From NCBI RefSeq assembly GCF_016613415.1, contig NZ_JACWCT010000003.1:1-56206 (forward strand): a stretch of 56,206 nucleotides of DNA, written 5' to 3'. Positions 18,423 to 26,162 of this stretch are shown piece by piece (position 1 is the stretch's first letter; every line of letters begins with the position of its first letter). The translations under genes and the position numbers were made by a program. The DNA comes from Methylobacterium ajmalii. Its GTDB lineage: Bacteria; Pseudomonadota; Alphaproteobacteria; Rhizobiales; Beijerinckiaceae. The notes beneath the pieces were generated by a model. That model saw only the letters and a list, made by a program, of their open reading frames with translations, had not been told where the DNA came from and made no database searches.

Positions 18423-19118
18423 ATGACCGACAAGGCCACCGGACCGGCGATCGCGCTCCACGGCGTCGATCTCAGCCTCGGCCGCGGCGCCGCCCGGGTC
18501 CACATCCTCAAGGGGATCTCGCTCGACGTCGCCCCGGGCGAGGCGGTCGGCCTCGTCGGGCCGTCGGGCTCGGGCAAGTCGACCTTGCTGATGACCATGG
18601 CCGGGCTGGAGCGGCCGGATTCGGGGCGGGTGGTGGTGGAGGGCACGGACCTCGCCGGACTCGACGAGGACGCGCTGGCGCGCTTTCGCGGCCGGCGCAT
18701 CGGCATCGTCTTCCAGTCCTTCCACCTCGTGCCGACCATGACGGCGCTCGAGAACGTCGCGCTGCCCCTCGAACTCGCCGACGCGCCCGACGCCCATGTC
18801 CGGGCAGCGCGGGAGCTGGAGGCGGTCGGTCTCGGGCACCGGCTGCACCATTACCCGGCCCAGCTCTCCGGCGGCGAGCAGCAGCGCGTCGCCATCGCCC
18901 GCGCGATCGCGCCGGAGCCCGCGATCCTGGTCGCCGACGAGCCCACCGGCAACCTCGACGAGGCGACCGGCGCGCAGATCGTCGACCTGCTCTTTTCCCT
19001 CAAGCGCGACCGCGGCGCGACCCTGGTGCTGGTCACCCACGATCCCGGCCTCGCCCGGCTGTGCGACCGCACGGTGCGGCTGCGCTCGGGCCTGATCGAC
19101 ACCGCGGTGAGCGCGTAG
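18423..19118 (+). CDS. ABC transporter ATP-binding protein (YbbA-like)
   Basis: ATPase of the LolD/MacB/YbbA class. The Walker A is GPSGSGKST, the Q-loop IVFQSFHLVPTMTALENV, the signature LSGGEQQRVAIARA and the Walker B ILVADEPTGNLD, in 231 aa. It pairs with the large FtsX-type permease that follows 8 bp downstream. Such YbbAP systems are thought to extract or move envelope lipids or hydrophobic molecules; the substrate is not established. The open frame extends upstream, but the ATG at 18423 starts just before the ABC fold. Confidence 0.92.
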   Translation: MTDKATGPAIALHGVDLSLGRGAARVHILKGISLDVAPGEAVGLVGPSGSGKSTLLMTMAGLERPDSGRVVVEGTDLAGLDEDALARFRGRRIGIVFQSFHLVPTMTALENVALPLELADAPDAHVRAARELEAVGLGHRLHHYPAQLSGGEQQRVAIARAIAPEPAILVADEPTGNLDEATGAQIVDLLFSLKRDRGATLVLVTHDPGLARLCDRTVRLRSGLIDTAVSA

Positions 19119-19126
19119 GGACCCCC

Positions 19127-21730
19127 ATGCACGGCAGCCTTCCCACGCTCCCCGGCGGTCGTCCTTCCGGCCCTCCTGCCGGGGCCGGTCATTCGTCGCG
19201 CCTGCCCCTGACCCTGCGCCTGGCGTTGCGCGAGCTGCGCGGGGGCCTGCGCGGCTTCACGGTGCTGCTCGCCTGCATCGCCATCGGGGTCGCCACCATC
19301 GCGGGCGTCGCCTCGCTGTCGCGCTCGCTTTCCGACGGGCTCGCCCGCGAGGGCCGGAAGATCCTCGGCGGCGACGTGACCTTCGGGCTGATCCACCGGG
19401 AGGCGAGCCCGCAGGAAAAAGCCTTCCTCGATGCGCGGGGCCGCGTCTCGGTGGTGGGCTTCACCCGCGCGATGGCCTCGGCCGGGGACAAGGGCGCGGC
19501 ACTGGTCGAGCTGAAGGCGGTCGGGCCCGATTATCCGGCGGTGGGCGATCTCGGCACCGAGCCGCCGCTGCCGGCCTCCGCGATCTTCTCTCAGGCGGAC
19601 GGCGCCTACGGCGCCGCCGCCGATCCGGCGCTCCTCGCCCGCCTCGACCTCAAGCTCGGCGACCGCCTCACCGTCGGCGGGGCCGAGGTCGTGCTGCGCA
19701 CGGTGCTGACGAGCGAGCCCGACAAGATCGCGGGCGGCATCGGCTTCGGGCCGCGTCTGATGGTCTCGCTCGACGCGCTCAAGGCCTCGGGCCTCGTCCA
19801 GCCCGGCAGCCTCAACCGCTTCGTCTACCGGGTGATGCTGCCGCAGGGCGACGACGCGGCGGTCGAGCGGCTGATGGCCGAGGCGCGCCAAACCCTGCCG
19901 GAGGCCGGCTGGGAGGTCCGCTCGCGGCTCAACGCCGACCCGCGGTTCGCCCGCAGCATCGAGCGCTTCACCCAGTTCCTGACGCTGGTCGGCCTCACCG
20001 CGCTCCTCGTCGGCGGTGTCGGCGTCGCCAACGCGGTGCGGGCCTTCGTCGAGCGCAAGCGCGCCTCGATCGCGACCCTGAAGAGCCTCGGCGCTCCGGG
20101 AAGCCGGGTGGTCGGCATCTACCTGACGCAGGTGATGCTGATTTCCGGAATCGGCATCCTGGGCGGCCTCGTCGTCGGCGCCGTGCTGCCCTTCGCCCTC
20201 GACGCCGCCTTCGGGTCGCTGCTGCCGCTGCCGCTCAACCCGACGCTGGTCCCGGGGGAACTCGCGGTCGCGGCCCTCTACGGGGTGCTGACGGCGCTCG
20301 CCTTCGCGATCGGGCCGCTCGGGCGAGCCCACGACGTCGCGGTGTCCGGGTTGTTTCGCGATACCGTCGATCCCGACCGGCGCCGGCCGCGGCCGCGCTA
20401 CCTCGCGATCCTGGCGCTGGCGCTGGCCGGCCTCGTCGCGCTGGCGCTCGCCACCGCCTACGACCGGTGGGTGGCGCTGATCTTCATCGCGGCGGCCGGG
20501 CTCGCCTTCGGGCTGCTCCGCCTCGTCGCCGTCGGGCTGATGGCGCTCGCCCGCCGCCTGCCGCGCCCGCGCCGGGCCGCGCCGCGTCTGGCGCTCGCCA
20601 ACCTCCACCGGCCCGGTGCGCTCACCCCCTCGATCGTGCTCTCCCTCGGCCTCGGCATCACACTCCTCGTCGCGCTCAGCCTGATCGACGCCAACATCAC
20701 CCGGACGCTGACCCGCTCGCTGCCCGCCAAGGCGCCGAGCCTGTTCTTCCTCGACATCCCGGGCCGCAAGGCGGAAGCCTTCGACCAGTTCCTCGGCCGT
20801 GCGGCGCCGCGGGCCAAGATCGAGCGGGTGCCGATGATGCGCGGGCGGATCACGGCGCTGAACGGCGTGCCGGCGGGCCGGATCAAGGCCGGCGAGGATG
20901 CCGCCTGGGTGCTCGACGGCGATCGCGGCATCACCTACGCGGAGGACCTGCCGGACGGCTCGGCGATCACCTCCGGGACGTGGTGGAAGGGCGAGGCGGC
21001 CGGCAAGCCCCTCGTCTCCTTCGACGAGCAGCTCGCCCGCAGCCTGAACCTCAAGGTCGGCGACACCGTCACGGTCAACGTGCTCGGGCGCAGCCTCACC
21101 GTCCCGATCGCCAACCTGCGCCACGTCGAGTGGCGCAACCTCGGCATCAACTTCGTGATGGTGTTCTCGCCCGGTACCTTCCGGGGGGCGCCGCACAGCG
21201 ACCTCGCGACGCTGACCCTGCCGGAGGGGCCCGACGCCGCCCTGGAGGCCCGGATCCTGCGCGACGCCGCCAAGGAATTTCCCTCGGTGAGCAGCGTGCG
21301 GGTGAAGGACGCCCTCGATGCGGTCAACGACCTCGTCGGCAAGCTCGTCTTCGCGATCCGCGGCGCCAGCGCGGTGGCGGTGGCCACCAGCCTGTTCGTG
21401 CTCGCCGGCGCCCTCGCCGCAGGCCATCGGGCCCGGCTCTACGACGCGGTGGTGCTGAAGACGCTGGGCGCCACGCGGGGGCGGCTGCTCGCCGCCTACG
21501 CGATGGAGTACGGTGCGCTCGGTCTCGCCACCGCGCTGTTCGGGCTCGCCGCCGGCACGCTCGCCGGCTGGGTGATCCTGACCCGGGTGATGCGGCTCGA
21601 CTTCGCCCTCGACCTGTCGGGTGCGGTCGTGGCGGCCGGCCTCGCGGTCGCCGCCGCCATCGTGCTCGGGCTCGCCGGCACCTGGCGCATCCTCGGGCAG
21701 AAGCCGGCCCAGTACCTACGAAATCTTTAG
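19127..21730 (+). CDS. ABC transporter permease, FtsX family (YbbP-like)
   Basis: 867-aa inner-membrane permease with the YbbP layout. An N-terminal helix (TVLLACIAIGVATIAGVASL) leads into a first periplasmic domain; a three-helix FtsX unit follows around residues 280-410 (ERFTQFLTLVGLTALLVGGVGVANAVRAFVERKRASIATLKSLGA). Two central helices, a second periplasmic domain and a second FtsX unit at the C-terminus (HRARLYDAVVLKTLGATRGRLL) complete it. It follows the ATPase gene by 8 bp, so the two form one operon and complex. Confidence 0.92.
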   Translation: MHGSLPTLPGGRPSGPPAGAGHSSRLPLTLRLALRELRGGLRGFTVLLACIAIGVATIAGVASLSRSLSDGLAREGRKILGGDVTFGLIHREASPQEKAFLDARGRVSVVGFTRAMASAGDKGAALVELKAVGPDYPAVGDLGTEPPLPASAIFSQADGAYGAAADPALLARLDLKLGDRLTVGGAEVVLRTVLTSEPDKIAGGIGFGPRLMVSLDALKASGLVQPGSLNRFVYRVMLPQGDDAAVERLMAEARQTLPEAGWEVRSRLNADPRFARSIERFTQFLTLVGLTALLVGGVGVANAVRAFVERKRASIATLKSLGAPGSRVVGIYLTQVMLISGIGILGGLVVGAVLPFALDAAFGSLLPLPLNPTLVPGELAVAALYGVLTALAFAIGPLGRAHDVAVSGLFRDTVDPDRRRPRPRYLAILALALAGLVALALATAYDRWVALIFIAAAGLAFGLLRLVAVGLMALARRLPRPRRAAPRLALANLHRPGALTPSIVLSLGLGITLLVALSLIDANITRTLTRSLPAKAPSLFFLDIPGRKAEAFDQFLGRAAPRAKIERVPMMRGRITALNGVPAGRIKAGEDAAWVLDGDRGITYAEDLPDGSAITSGTWWKGEAAGKPLVSFDEQLARSLNLKVGDTVTVNVLGRSLTVPIANLRHVEWRNLGINFVMVFSPGTFRGAPHSDLATLTLPEGPDAALEARILRDAAKEFPSVSSVRVKDALDAVNDLVGKLVFAIRGASAVAVATSLFVLAGALAAGHRARLYDAVVLKTLGATRGRLLAAYAMEYGALGLATALFGLAAGTLAGWVILTRVMRLDFALDLSGAVVAAGLAVAAAIVLGLAGTWRILGQKPAQYLRNL

Positions 21731-21740
21731 GGTTTTTAAT

Positions 21741-21765
21741 CCATCCGCCGCCCTGCGGCGGATGG
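21741..21765 (+). terminator. Probable terminator after the YbbP-like gene
   Basis: Perfect 11-bp stem CCATCCGCCGC / GCGGCGGATGG with a 3-nt loop, 10 bp after the permease stop. It is followed by ACGTTGCGTTTTGG, a weak T run. Confidence 0.6.
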
Positions 21766-21964
21766 ACGTTGCGTTTTGGCGGGCCGCGCCCGGTCAAGGT
21801 CGGCTCACGCCCTTGTGCACCCCGCGGGCGCGCCACATATTCCGGTCAAGGCGTTCGGCCCCGCGAGGGACTGGATGCCGGCACGACGCAACCAGCGTCC
21901 GAGGGTCGCGTGAGAGCCTCGCACCGCATTCATCCACGCTAGAGAGCTTCCGAAGGAAACTCCC

Positions 21965-22768
21965 ATGGCATTCGAGAACAGCCCGTTCCGGCAGGGCAAC
22001 GCGACTGGCTACGGCGGCCCGACCGGCTACGCCCAGGGCCAGGTGCAGGTCGATCAGGGCCTGCGCGCGTTCATGCTCGGCGTCTACAACAACATGATCA
22101 TCGGCCTGGGCATCTCCGGGCTGGTGGCGGTCGGCATCAACAAGCTCGCGGTGGCGACCTCGTCGGCGGACGCGGTGGCGCGGATCGGCTCGATCCCGCT
22201 GACCAGCTTCGGCCGCACGCTCTACGCCACCCCGCTGATGTGGGTGATCGCGCTCGCGCCGCTCGCCTTCATCTTCCTGTTCTCGTTCCGCATGGAGCGG
22301 ATGTCGGCGGCAACGGCCCGCACCACCTTCTTCGCCTTCGCGGCGGTGATGGGTGCGTCGCTCTCCACGCTGCTGATCCGCTACACCGGGGCGAGCGTCG
22401 TCCAGGTTTTCTTCATCACCGCGGCGGCCTTCGGCGGCCTGAGCCTCTACGGCTACACGACGACCCGCAGCCTCTCGGGCATCGGTTCGTTCCTGGTGAT
22501 GGGCCTGATCGGCCTGGTGATCGCCAGCCTGGTCAACATCTTCCTGGCCTCGAGCGCGCTGCAGTTCGCGATCTCGGTCATCGGCGTCCTGATTTTCGCC
22601 GGCCTGACCGCGTATGACACGCAGAAGCTCAAGGAGATGTACCTCTACGGCAACTTCGACGGCGAGGCCGCCGCCAAGGTGTCGGTGTTCGGTGCCCTGA
22701 CCCTGTACCTGGACTTCATCAACATGTTCCAGTTCCTGCTCTCGCTGATGGGCAACCGGAACAACTGA
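21965..22768 (+). CDS. Bax inhibitor-1/YccA family membrane protein
   Basis: 267-aa integral membrane protein with about seven hydrophobic helices after a soluble Gly-rich N-terminus (residues 1-32). The helices match the BI-1/UPF0005 family, including FFITAAAFGGLSLYGYTT and the conserved C-terminal IFAGLTAYDTQKLKEMY, which carries the family Asp. Members are proposed pH-dependent Ca2+ leak channels or FtsH partners; the role here is inferred only. The ATG follows CGAAGGAAA, and a strong terminator follows the gene. Confidence 0.93.
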   Translation: MAFENSPFRQGNATGYGGPTGYAQGQVQVDQGLRAFMLGVYNNMIIGLGISGLVAVGINKLAVATSSADAVARIGSIPLTSFGRTLYATPLMWVIALAPLAFIFLFSFRMERMSAATARTTFFAFAAVMGASLSTLLIRYTGASVVQVFFITAAAFGGLSLYGYTTTRSLSGIGSFLVMGLIGLVIASLVNIFLASSALQFAISVIGVLIFAGLTAYDTQKLKEMYLYGNFDGEAAAKVSVFGALTLYLDFINMFQFLLSLMGNRNN

Positions 22769-22814
22769 GCCGCGATCCCCGGGGGCGCCGACGCCCCCGG
22801 ACGGACCCGACGAG

Positions 22815-22848
22815 AAGCCCCGGCCCGCAAAGCGGCCGGGGCTTTTTT
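22815..22848 (+). terminator. Rho-independent terminator after the BI-1 gene
   Basis: Perfect 11-bp stem AAGCCCCGGCC / GGCCGGGGCTT with an 8-nt loop and a run of six T, starting 46 bp after the stop codon. It lies just before the MarR-GNAT gene. Confidence 0.9.
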
Positions 22849-22884
22849 CATGGGACACCCGCACATCCATTGACGCCGAAAAAC

Positions 22885-22902
22885 CTCTGACTTACGTCAG
22901 AG
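22885..22902. promoter_or_regulatory. Palindrome at the MarR-GNAT start, candidate operator
   Basis: Perfect inverted repeat CTCTGAC-TTAC-GTCAGAG ending two bases before the ATG at 22905. A TTGACG box at 22870-22875 lies about 17 bp before the TTACGT within the palindrome, so a promoter could overlap it and the transcript would have almost no leader. A site so placed suggests autorepression by the encoded MarR domain; this is an inference. Confidence 0.55.
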
Positions 22903-22904
22903 AA

Positions 22905-23780
22905 ATGCCGATCGATCCCACCAGCCGTATCCGCCGCTTCAACCGGGCCGTGACCGCCGAGGTCGGGGCTCTCGACACCTCGTTCCTTGGTCGCGGCCGG
23001 CCGCTCGGCGCCGCCCGGGTGCTGAACGCCATCGGGCACGGACGCGGCGAGGTCGGGCTCCTGCGGGACTATCTCGGGCTGGATTCCGGCCTGCTGAGCC
23101 GGTTCCTGCGCGGGCTGGAGGAGGAGGGTCTGGTCGTCACGCTGCCCCACCCGGGCGATGCGCGGCGCCGGGTCGCGGCCCTAACCGAGGCCGGACGGCG
23201 GGAGTTTTCCGCCTACGAGGCCCTGTCGAACGACCGGGCGGCGGAGCTGCTCGCCCGCTTCCCAAAGGGCGAGGAGCTCCTGCGTGCCATGGACCTCGTC
23301 GCGACGGCGCTCGGCCGCGACCGCATCGCGATCGAGGAGACCGATCCGCGAGGGGAGGCGGCCCTGCATTGCCTGACCGCCTACTACGCCGAGCTCGGAC
23401 GCCGCCTCTCGACCGGCTTCGACGTCTCGCTCTCCCGCGACCCGGAGGCCGCCGACATGATGCGCCCGCGCGGCGTCTTCCTGGTCGCGGTCTCGGACGG
23501 GCTGCCGATCGGCTGCGTCGGGCTCAAGGGCAAGGGCGGCGAGATGGCGGAGATCAAGCGGCTCTGGGTCTGCCCCTCCGCCCGCGGCCTCGGCCTCGCC
23601 CGCCGGCTGATGGAGGCCGCCGAGAGCGCGGCGCGGACCCTCGGGATCACCACCCTGCGGCTCGATTCCAACAGCGCGCTCACCGAAGCGTTGGCGCTCT
23701 ACCGCCGCACCGGCTGGGTCGAGATCGACCGCTTCAACGACGATCCCTACCCGGACTTCTTCTTCGAGAAGCGGCTGTGA
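22905..23780 (+). CDS. MarR-type HTH and GNAT acetyltransferase fusion
   Basis: 291 aa in two parts. Residues about 1-145 are a MarR-like winged helix (GEVGLLRDYLGLDSGLLSRFLRGLEEEGLVVTLPHPGDARRRVAALTEAGRREF). Residues about 150-291 are a GNAT domain with the acetyl-CoA loop VCPSARGLGLARRLMEAAE and the tail LALYRRTGWVEIDRFNDDPYPDFFFEK. This architecture is a known regulator/acetyltransferase family; the acetyl acceptor is unknown. There is hardly any ribosome binding site ahead of the ATG and a palindrome abuts it. The gene stands alone between a terminator and 270 bp of sequence (23781-24049) in which I see no gene. Confidence 0.88.
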   Translation: MPIDPTSRIRRFNRAVTAEVGALDTSFLGRGRPLGAARVLNAIGHGRGEVGLLRDYLGLDSGLLSRFLRGLEEEGLVVTLPHPGDARRRVAALTEAGRREFSAYEALSNDRAAELLARFPKGEELLRAMDLVATALGRDRIAIEETDPRGEAALHCLTAYYAELGRRLSTGFDVSLSRDPEAADMMRPRGVFLVAVSDGLPIGCVGLKGKGGEMAEIKRLWVCPSARGLGLARRLMEAAESAARTLGITTLRLDSNSALTEALALYRRTGWVEIDRFNDDPYPDFFFEKRL

Positions 23781-24049
23781 CGGGCATCGTCGCTTCCCCC
23801 ACCGGTTCCGCCACCCCGGAGGGTCGACCGGTCGAACCCGTTGCCGCCGGCTCGGACCGATCGGCAACCTTCCTTCCGCCGAGGCCGACGCACGCGATCG
23901 CCACGGTGTTCGCGATCGGGCCTCGGTTGCCCGAGAGACAAACGCGTCTGGGAAACGCGGGAGCGGTTCAGCCTCCCGGGATCGCTCCCCCTGGAAGCGG
24001 CGGTCACGGATCTTCCGGCCGGACGAGCATTCCGCCCGGGTGAGCGCCG

Positions 24050-24256
24050 TCAGAGAACGAGCCGCATCAGGACCGTGACCGCCACCGACGCCGCCACGGC
24101 GAGGCCGAGGGCGAGCGGGCTGTCGATGGTGCGGTAGCGCGAGATGTCCTCGACGAGCGCTGCGGCCCGGGGGGCGGTGAGCGGGGAAGCCTCGCGCCTC
24201 ACCGGGTTCAGGGCGGGGTGTCCGGTCACGCTCGCGCTGGTCACGGCCGTCGTCAT
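24050..24256 (-). CDS. Small single-pass membrane protein, hypothetical
   Basis: 68-aa protein starting MTTAVTSASVTGHP at an ATG with a strong ribosome binding site (GAGGAGG, 7 bases ahead). The N-terminal two-thirds is hydrophilic with several Arg. The last 20 residues form one hydrophobic helix (LALGLAVAASVAVTVLMRLVL), so it may be tail-anchored. I do not recognise a family. It lies 119 bp downstream of the tetR gene on the same strand. Confidence 0.6.
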   Translation of the reverse strand: MTTAVTSASVTGHPALNPVRREASPLTAPRAAALVEDISRYRTIDSPLALGLAVAASVAVTVLMRLVL

Positions 24257-24375
24257 CGCGGTTCCTCCTCGTGGATCGCCGCCATGATGGCCGCGCCCGG
24301 GGAGGGGGCCTTGATCCAGCGCAAGCGCGCTCGCCCGCAACGGGCGTTTTCGCGCTCCGCTGGACGAAAGGGACT

Positions 24376-24909
24376 TCAGCGCAGCGTCAGGATGTCGGCG
24401 AACACCGCGTCCCAGGCCGCCCCGTCCATCGCCACGAGGCCGAGGCTGCGCAGGAAGAACGCGCCCTCTGCGGCGAAGAACGCGGTGCGGGCGCGGCGCT
24501 CGGCGTCGCAGGCGGGATCGAACTTGGCGATCCAGCCGGCGTACCAGTCGCGGACGCGCCGCAGGTGCTCGGGCGATTGCAGCAGCGTCACCAGCATGCC
24601 GACCATCCGGGTCTGGGCGACCTCGTCGATCCGGCCGGCCGCGGCGATGTAGTGGCGGGTCTGCTCCAGCGTGTCGGCCCCCGACGGCAGGCTCTGGGCG
24701 AGCTCGGCGTCGAGCGCCGTCATCCAGCGCTCGACGATCGCCGCGATCAGGTCGTCCTTGGTGCCGAAGCAGTATTGCAGGCCGCCCTTGGTGATGCCCG
24801 AGGCCTTGGCGACCGCCTCGAAGGTCAGGGCCGCCGCACCGTCGCGCAGCACGATCGCCTCGGCGGCCTCCAGCACCTTGTCCCGGTCGATCGTGCGCGG
24901 TCGCCCCAT
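24376..24909 (-). CDS. TetR family transcriptional regulator
   Basis: 177-aa repressor. The N-terminal HTH is evident (RPRTIDRDKVLEAAEAIVLRDGAAALTFEAVAKASGITKGGLQYCFGTKDDLIAAI), and the C-terminal helical effector domain resembles the TetR_C group seen with RND pump genes. The ATG at 24909 after AAAGGGGG is preferred over an in-frame TTG at 24927. It is divergent from the efflux genes; an 18-bp near-palindrome lies in the 74-bp gap, the expected operator for autorepression and pump control. Confidence 0.9.
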   Translation of the reverse strand: MGRPRTIDRDKVLEAAEAIVLRDGAAALTFEAVAKASGITKGGLQYCFGTKDDLIAAIVERWMTALDAELAQSLPSGADTLEQTRHYIAAAGRIDEVAQTRMVGMLVTLLQSPEHLRRVRDWYAGWIAKFDPACDAERRARTAFFAAEGAFFLRSLGLVAMDGAAWDAVFADILTLR

Positions 24910-24925
24910 CCCGAACCCCCTTTTC

Positions 24926-24943
24926 AATCCGTACGTATGGATT
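24926..24943. promoter_or_regulatory. Candidate TetR operator in the tetR/RND intergenic gap
   Basis: 18-bp dyad AATCC-g-TACGTA-t-GGATT, symmetric at 16 of 18 positions (one mismatched pair), centred at 24934/24935. It is 17 bp upstream of the tetR start and 40 bp upstream of the efflux lipoprotein start. Confidence 0.65.
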
Positions 24944-24983
24944 TAAACGCGGACCTCGCTTCGTGCAACCGACCGGAGGTCAG

Positions 24984-26132
24984 ATGCCGTCCCCGCGCCG
25001 AAACTCCCGGCACCTGCCGCTCGCCGCCCTGGTCTGCCTGTGCACGGCCGCCTGCAAGCCCGGCTCCGAGGATCGGTCGGCGGCCGCGGCGCCGGCGCCG
25101 GACGTCGCGGTGGCGCGGGCCGAGGCGGCGACCGTGCCGCGCCTCGTCGATCTGCCGGGGCGCCTCGTCCCGACCCGCGTCGCCGAGGTCCGGGCCCAGG
25201 TCGCCGGCATCATCCAGGAGCGGGCCTTCGCGGAGGGCAGCCTCGTGCGCAAGGGCGACGTGCTGTTTCGCATCGACCCCTCGGTCTACCGCGCCGAGGT
25301 CGACGCGAAGGCCGCCGCCCTCGCCCGCGCCGAGGCGACCCGGATCCAGGCGCTGCGGCAATCGGAGCGCACCGAGACGCTGGTGGAGAGGCAGGCTGCC
25401 AGCACCGCGCAGGCCGACATCGCCACCGCGACCCTCCGCCAGGCCGAGGCCGACGTGGCGAGCGCCCGGGCCCTGCTCGCCCGCGCCCGGATCGATCTCG
25501 ACTTCGCCACCGTGCGCGCGCCGATCGACGGCCGCATCGGCCGGGCCCTCGTCACTGAGGGCGCCCTCGTCAGCCAGGGCGAGGCGACGAAGCTGGCGCT
25601 GATCCAGCAGGTCGACCCGATCTTCGCCGACTTCAACGCCGCGGCCTCCGAGGCCGGCCTGCTCGCCGAGCGTGCGGCCGGACGGGACGGCCCGGCGGTG
25701 CGGCTGGTGATGCCCGACGGGTCGCTCCACGGCGATGCCGGGCGGCTGCTGTTCACCGACGTGAGCGTTGATCCCGGCACCGGGCAGGTCTCCCTGCGGG
25801 CGACCTTCCCGAACCCGGCCGTCGCGCTCCTGCCGGGTACCTATGTCCGTGTCCGCCTGGCGCAGGGGATGGCGGCCGGCGCCGTCGTGGTGCCGGCCCA
25901 GGCGATCCAGCGCTCGAGCGCCGGCGTGCCACAGGTCTACGTCGTCGGCCCCGACCGGACGGCCGCCCTGCGGCCGGTGCGGGTGGGCGCGCTCACCGAT
26001 TCCGGCTGGATCGTCGAGGACGGCCTGCGGCCGGCCGAGACCGTGGTGGTCGAGGGCTTCCAGAAGATCCAGCCCGGCCTGGCGGTGAACCCGCTGCCCT
26101 GGCCGGGCGTGCGCACCGCCGCGAAGCCCTGA
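24984..26132 (+). CDS. RND efflux periplasmic adaptor (membrane fusion protein)
   Basis: 382-aa periplasmic adaptor linking an RND pump to an outer membrane channel. A lipoprotein-like signal peptide ends near Cys24 (LVCLCTAACKPGS), although the residue at -3 is unusual for a lipobox. The mature part shows the HlyD-type barrel-sandwich (VRAQVAGIIQERAFAEGSLVRKGDVLFRIDPSVYRAEVDA), an Ala-rich coiled-coil hairpin and FATVRAPIDGRIGRALVTEGALVSQG. The ATG at 24984 follows CGGAGGTC; an in-frame GTG lies 21 bp upstream. It is 30 bp from the pump gene. Confidence 0.93.
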   Translation: MPSPRRNSRHLPLAALVCLCTAACKPGSEDRSAAAAPAPDVAVARAEAATVPRLVDLPGRLVPTRVAEVRAQVAGIIQERAFAEGSLVRKGDVLFRIDPSVYRAEVDAKAAALARAEATRIQALRQSERTETLVERQAASTAQADIATATLRQAEADVASARALLARARIDLDFATVRAPIDGRIGRALVTEGALVSQGEATKLALIQQVDPIFADFNAAASEAGLLAERAAGRDGPAVRLVMPDGSLHGDAGRLLFTDVSVDPGTGQVSLRATFPNPAVALLPGTYVRVRLAQGMAAGAVVVPAQAIQRSSAGVPQVYVVGPDRTAALRPVRVGALTDSGWIVEDGLRPAETVVVEGFQKIQPGLAVNPLPWPGVRTAAKP

Positions 26133-26162
26133 CGACACGATCCCACGGGACGAGGACCGGCC

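Noticed and set aside
18851..21427. 858-codon minus-strand frame across the YbbP-like gene
   Set aside because: Antisense shadow with charged low-complexity composition; the plus strand holds an unambiguous FtsX permease.
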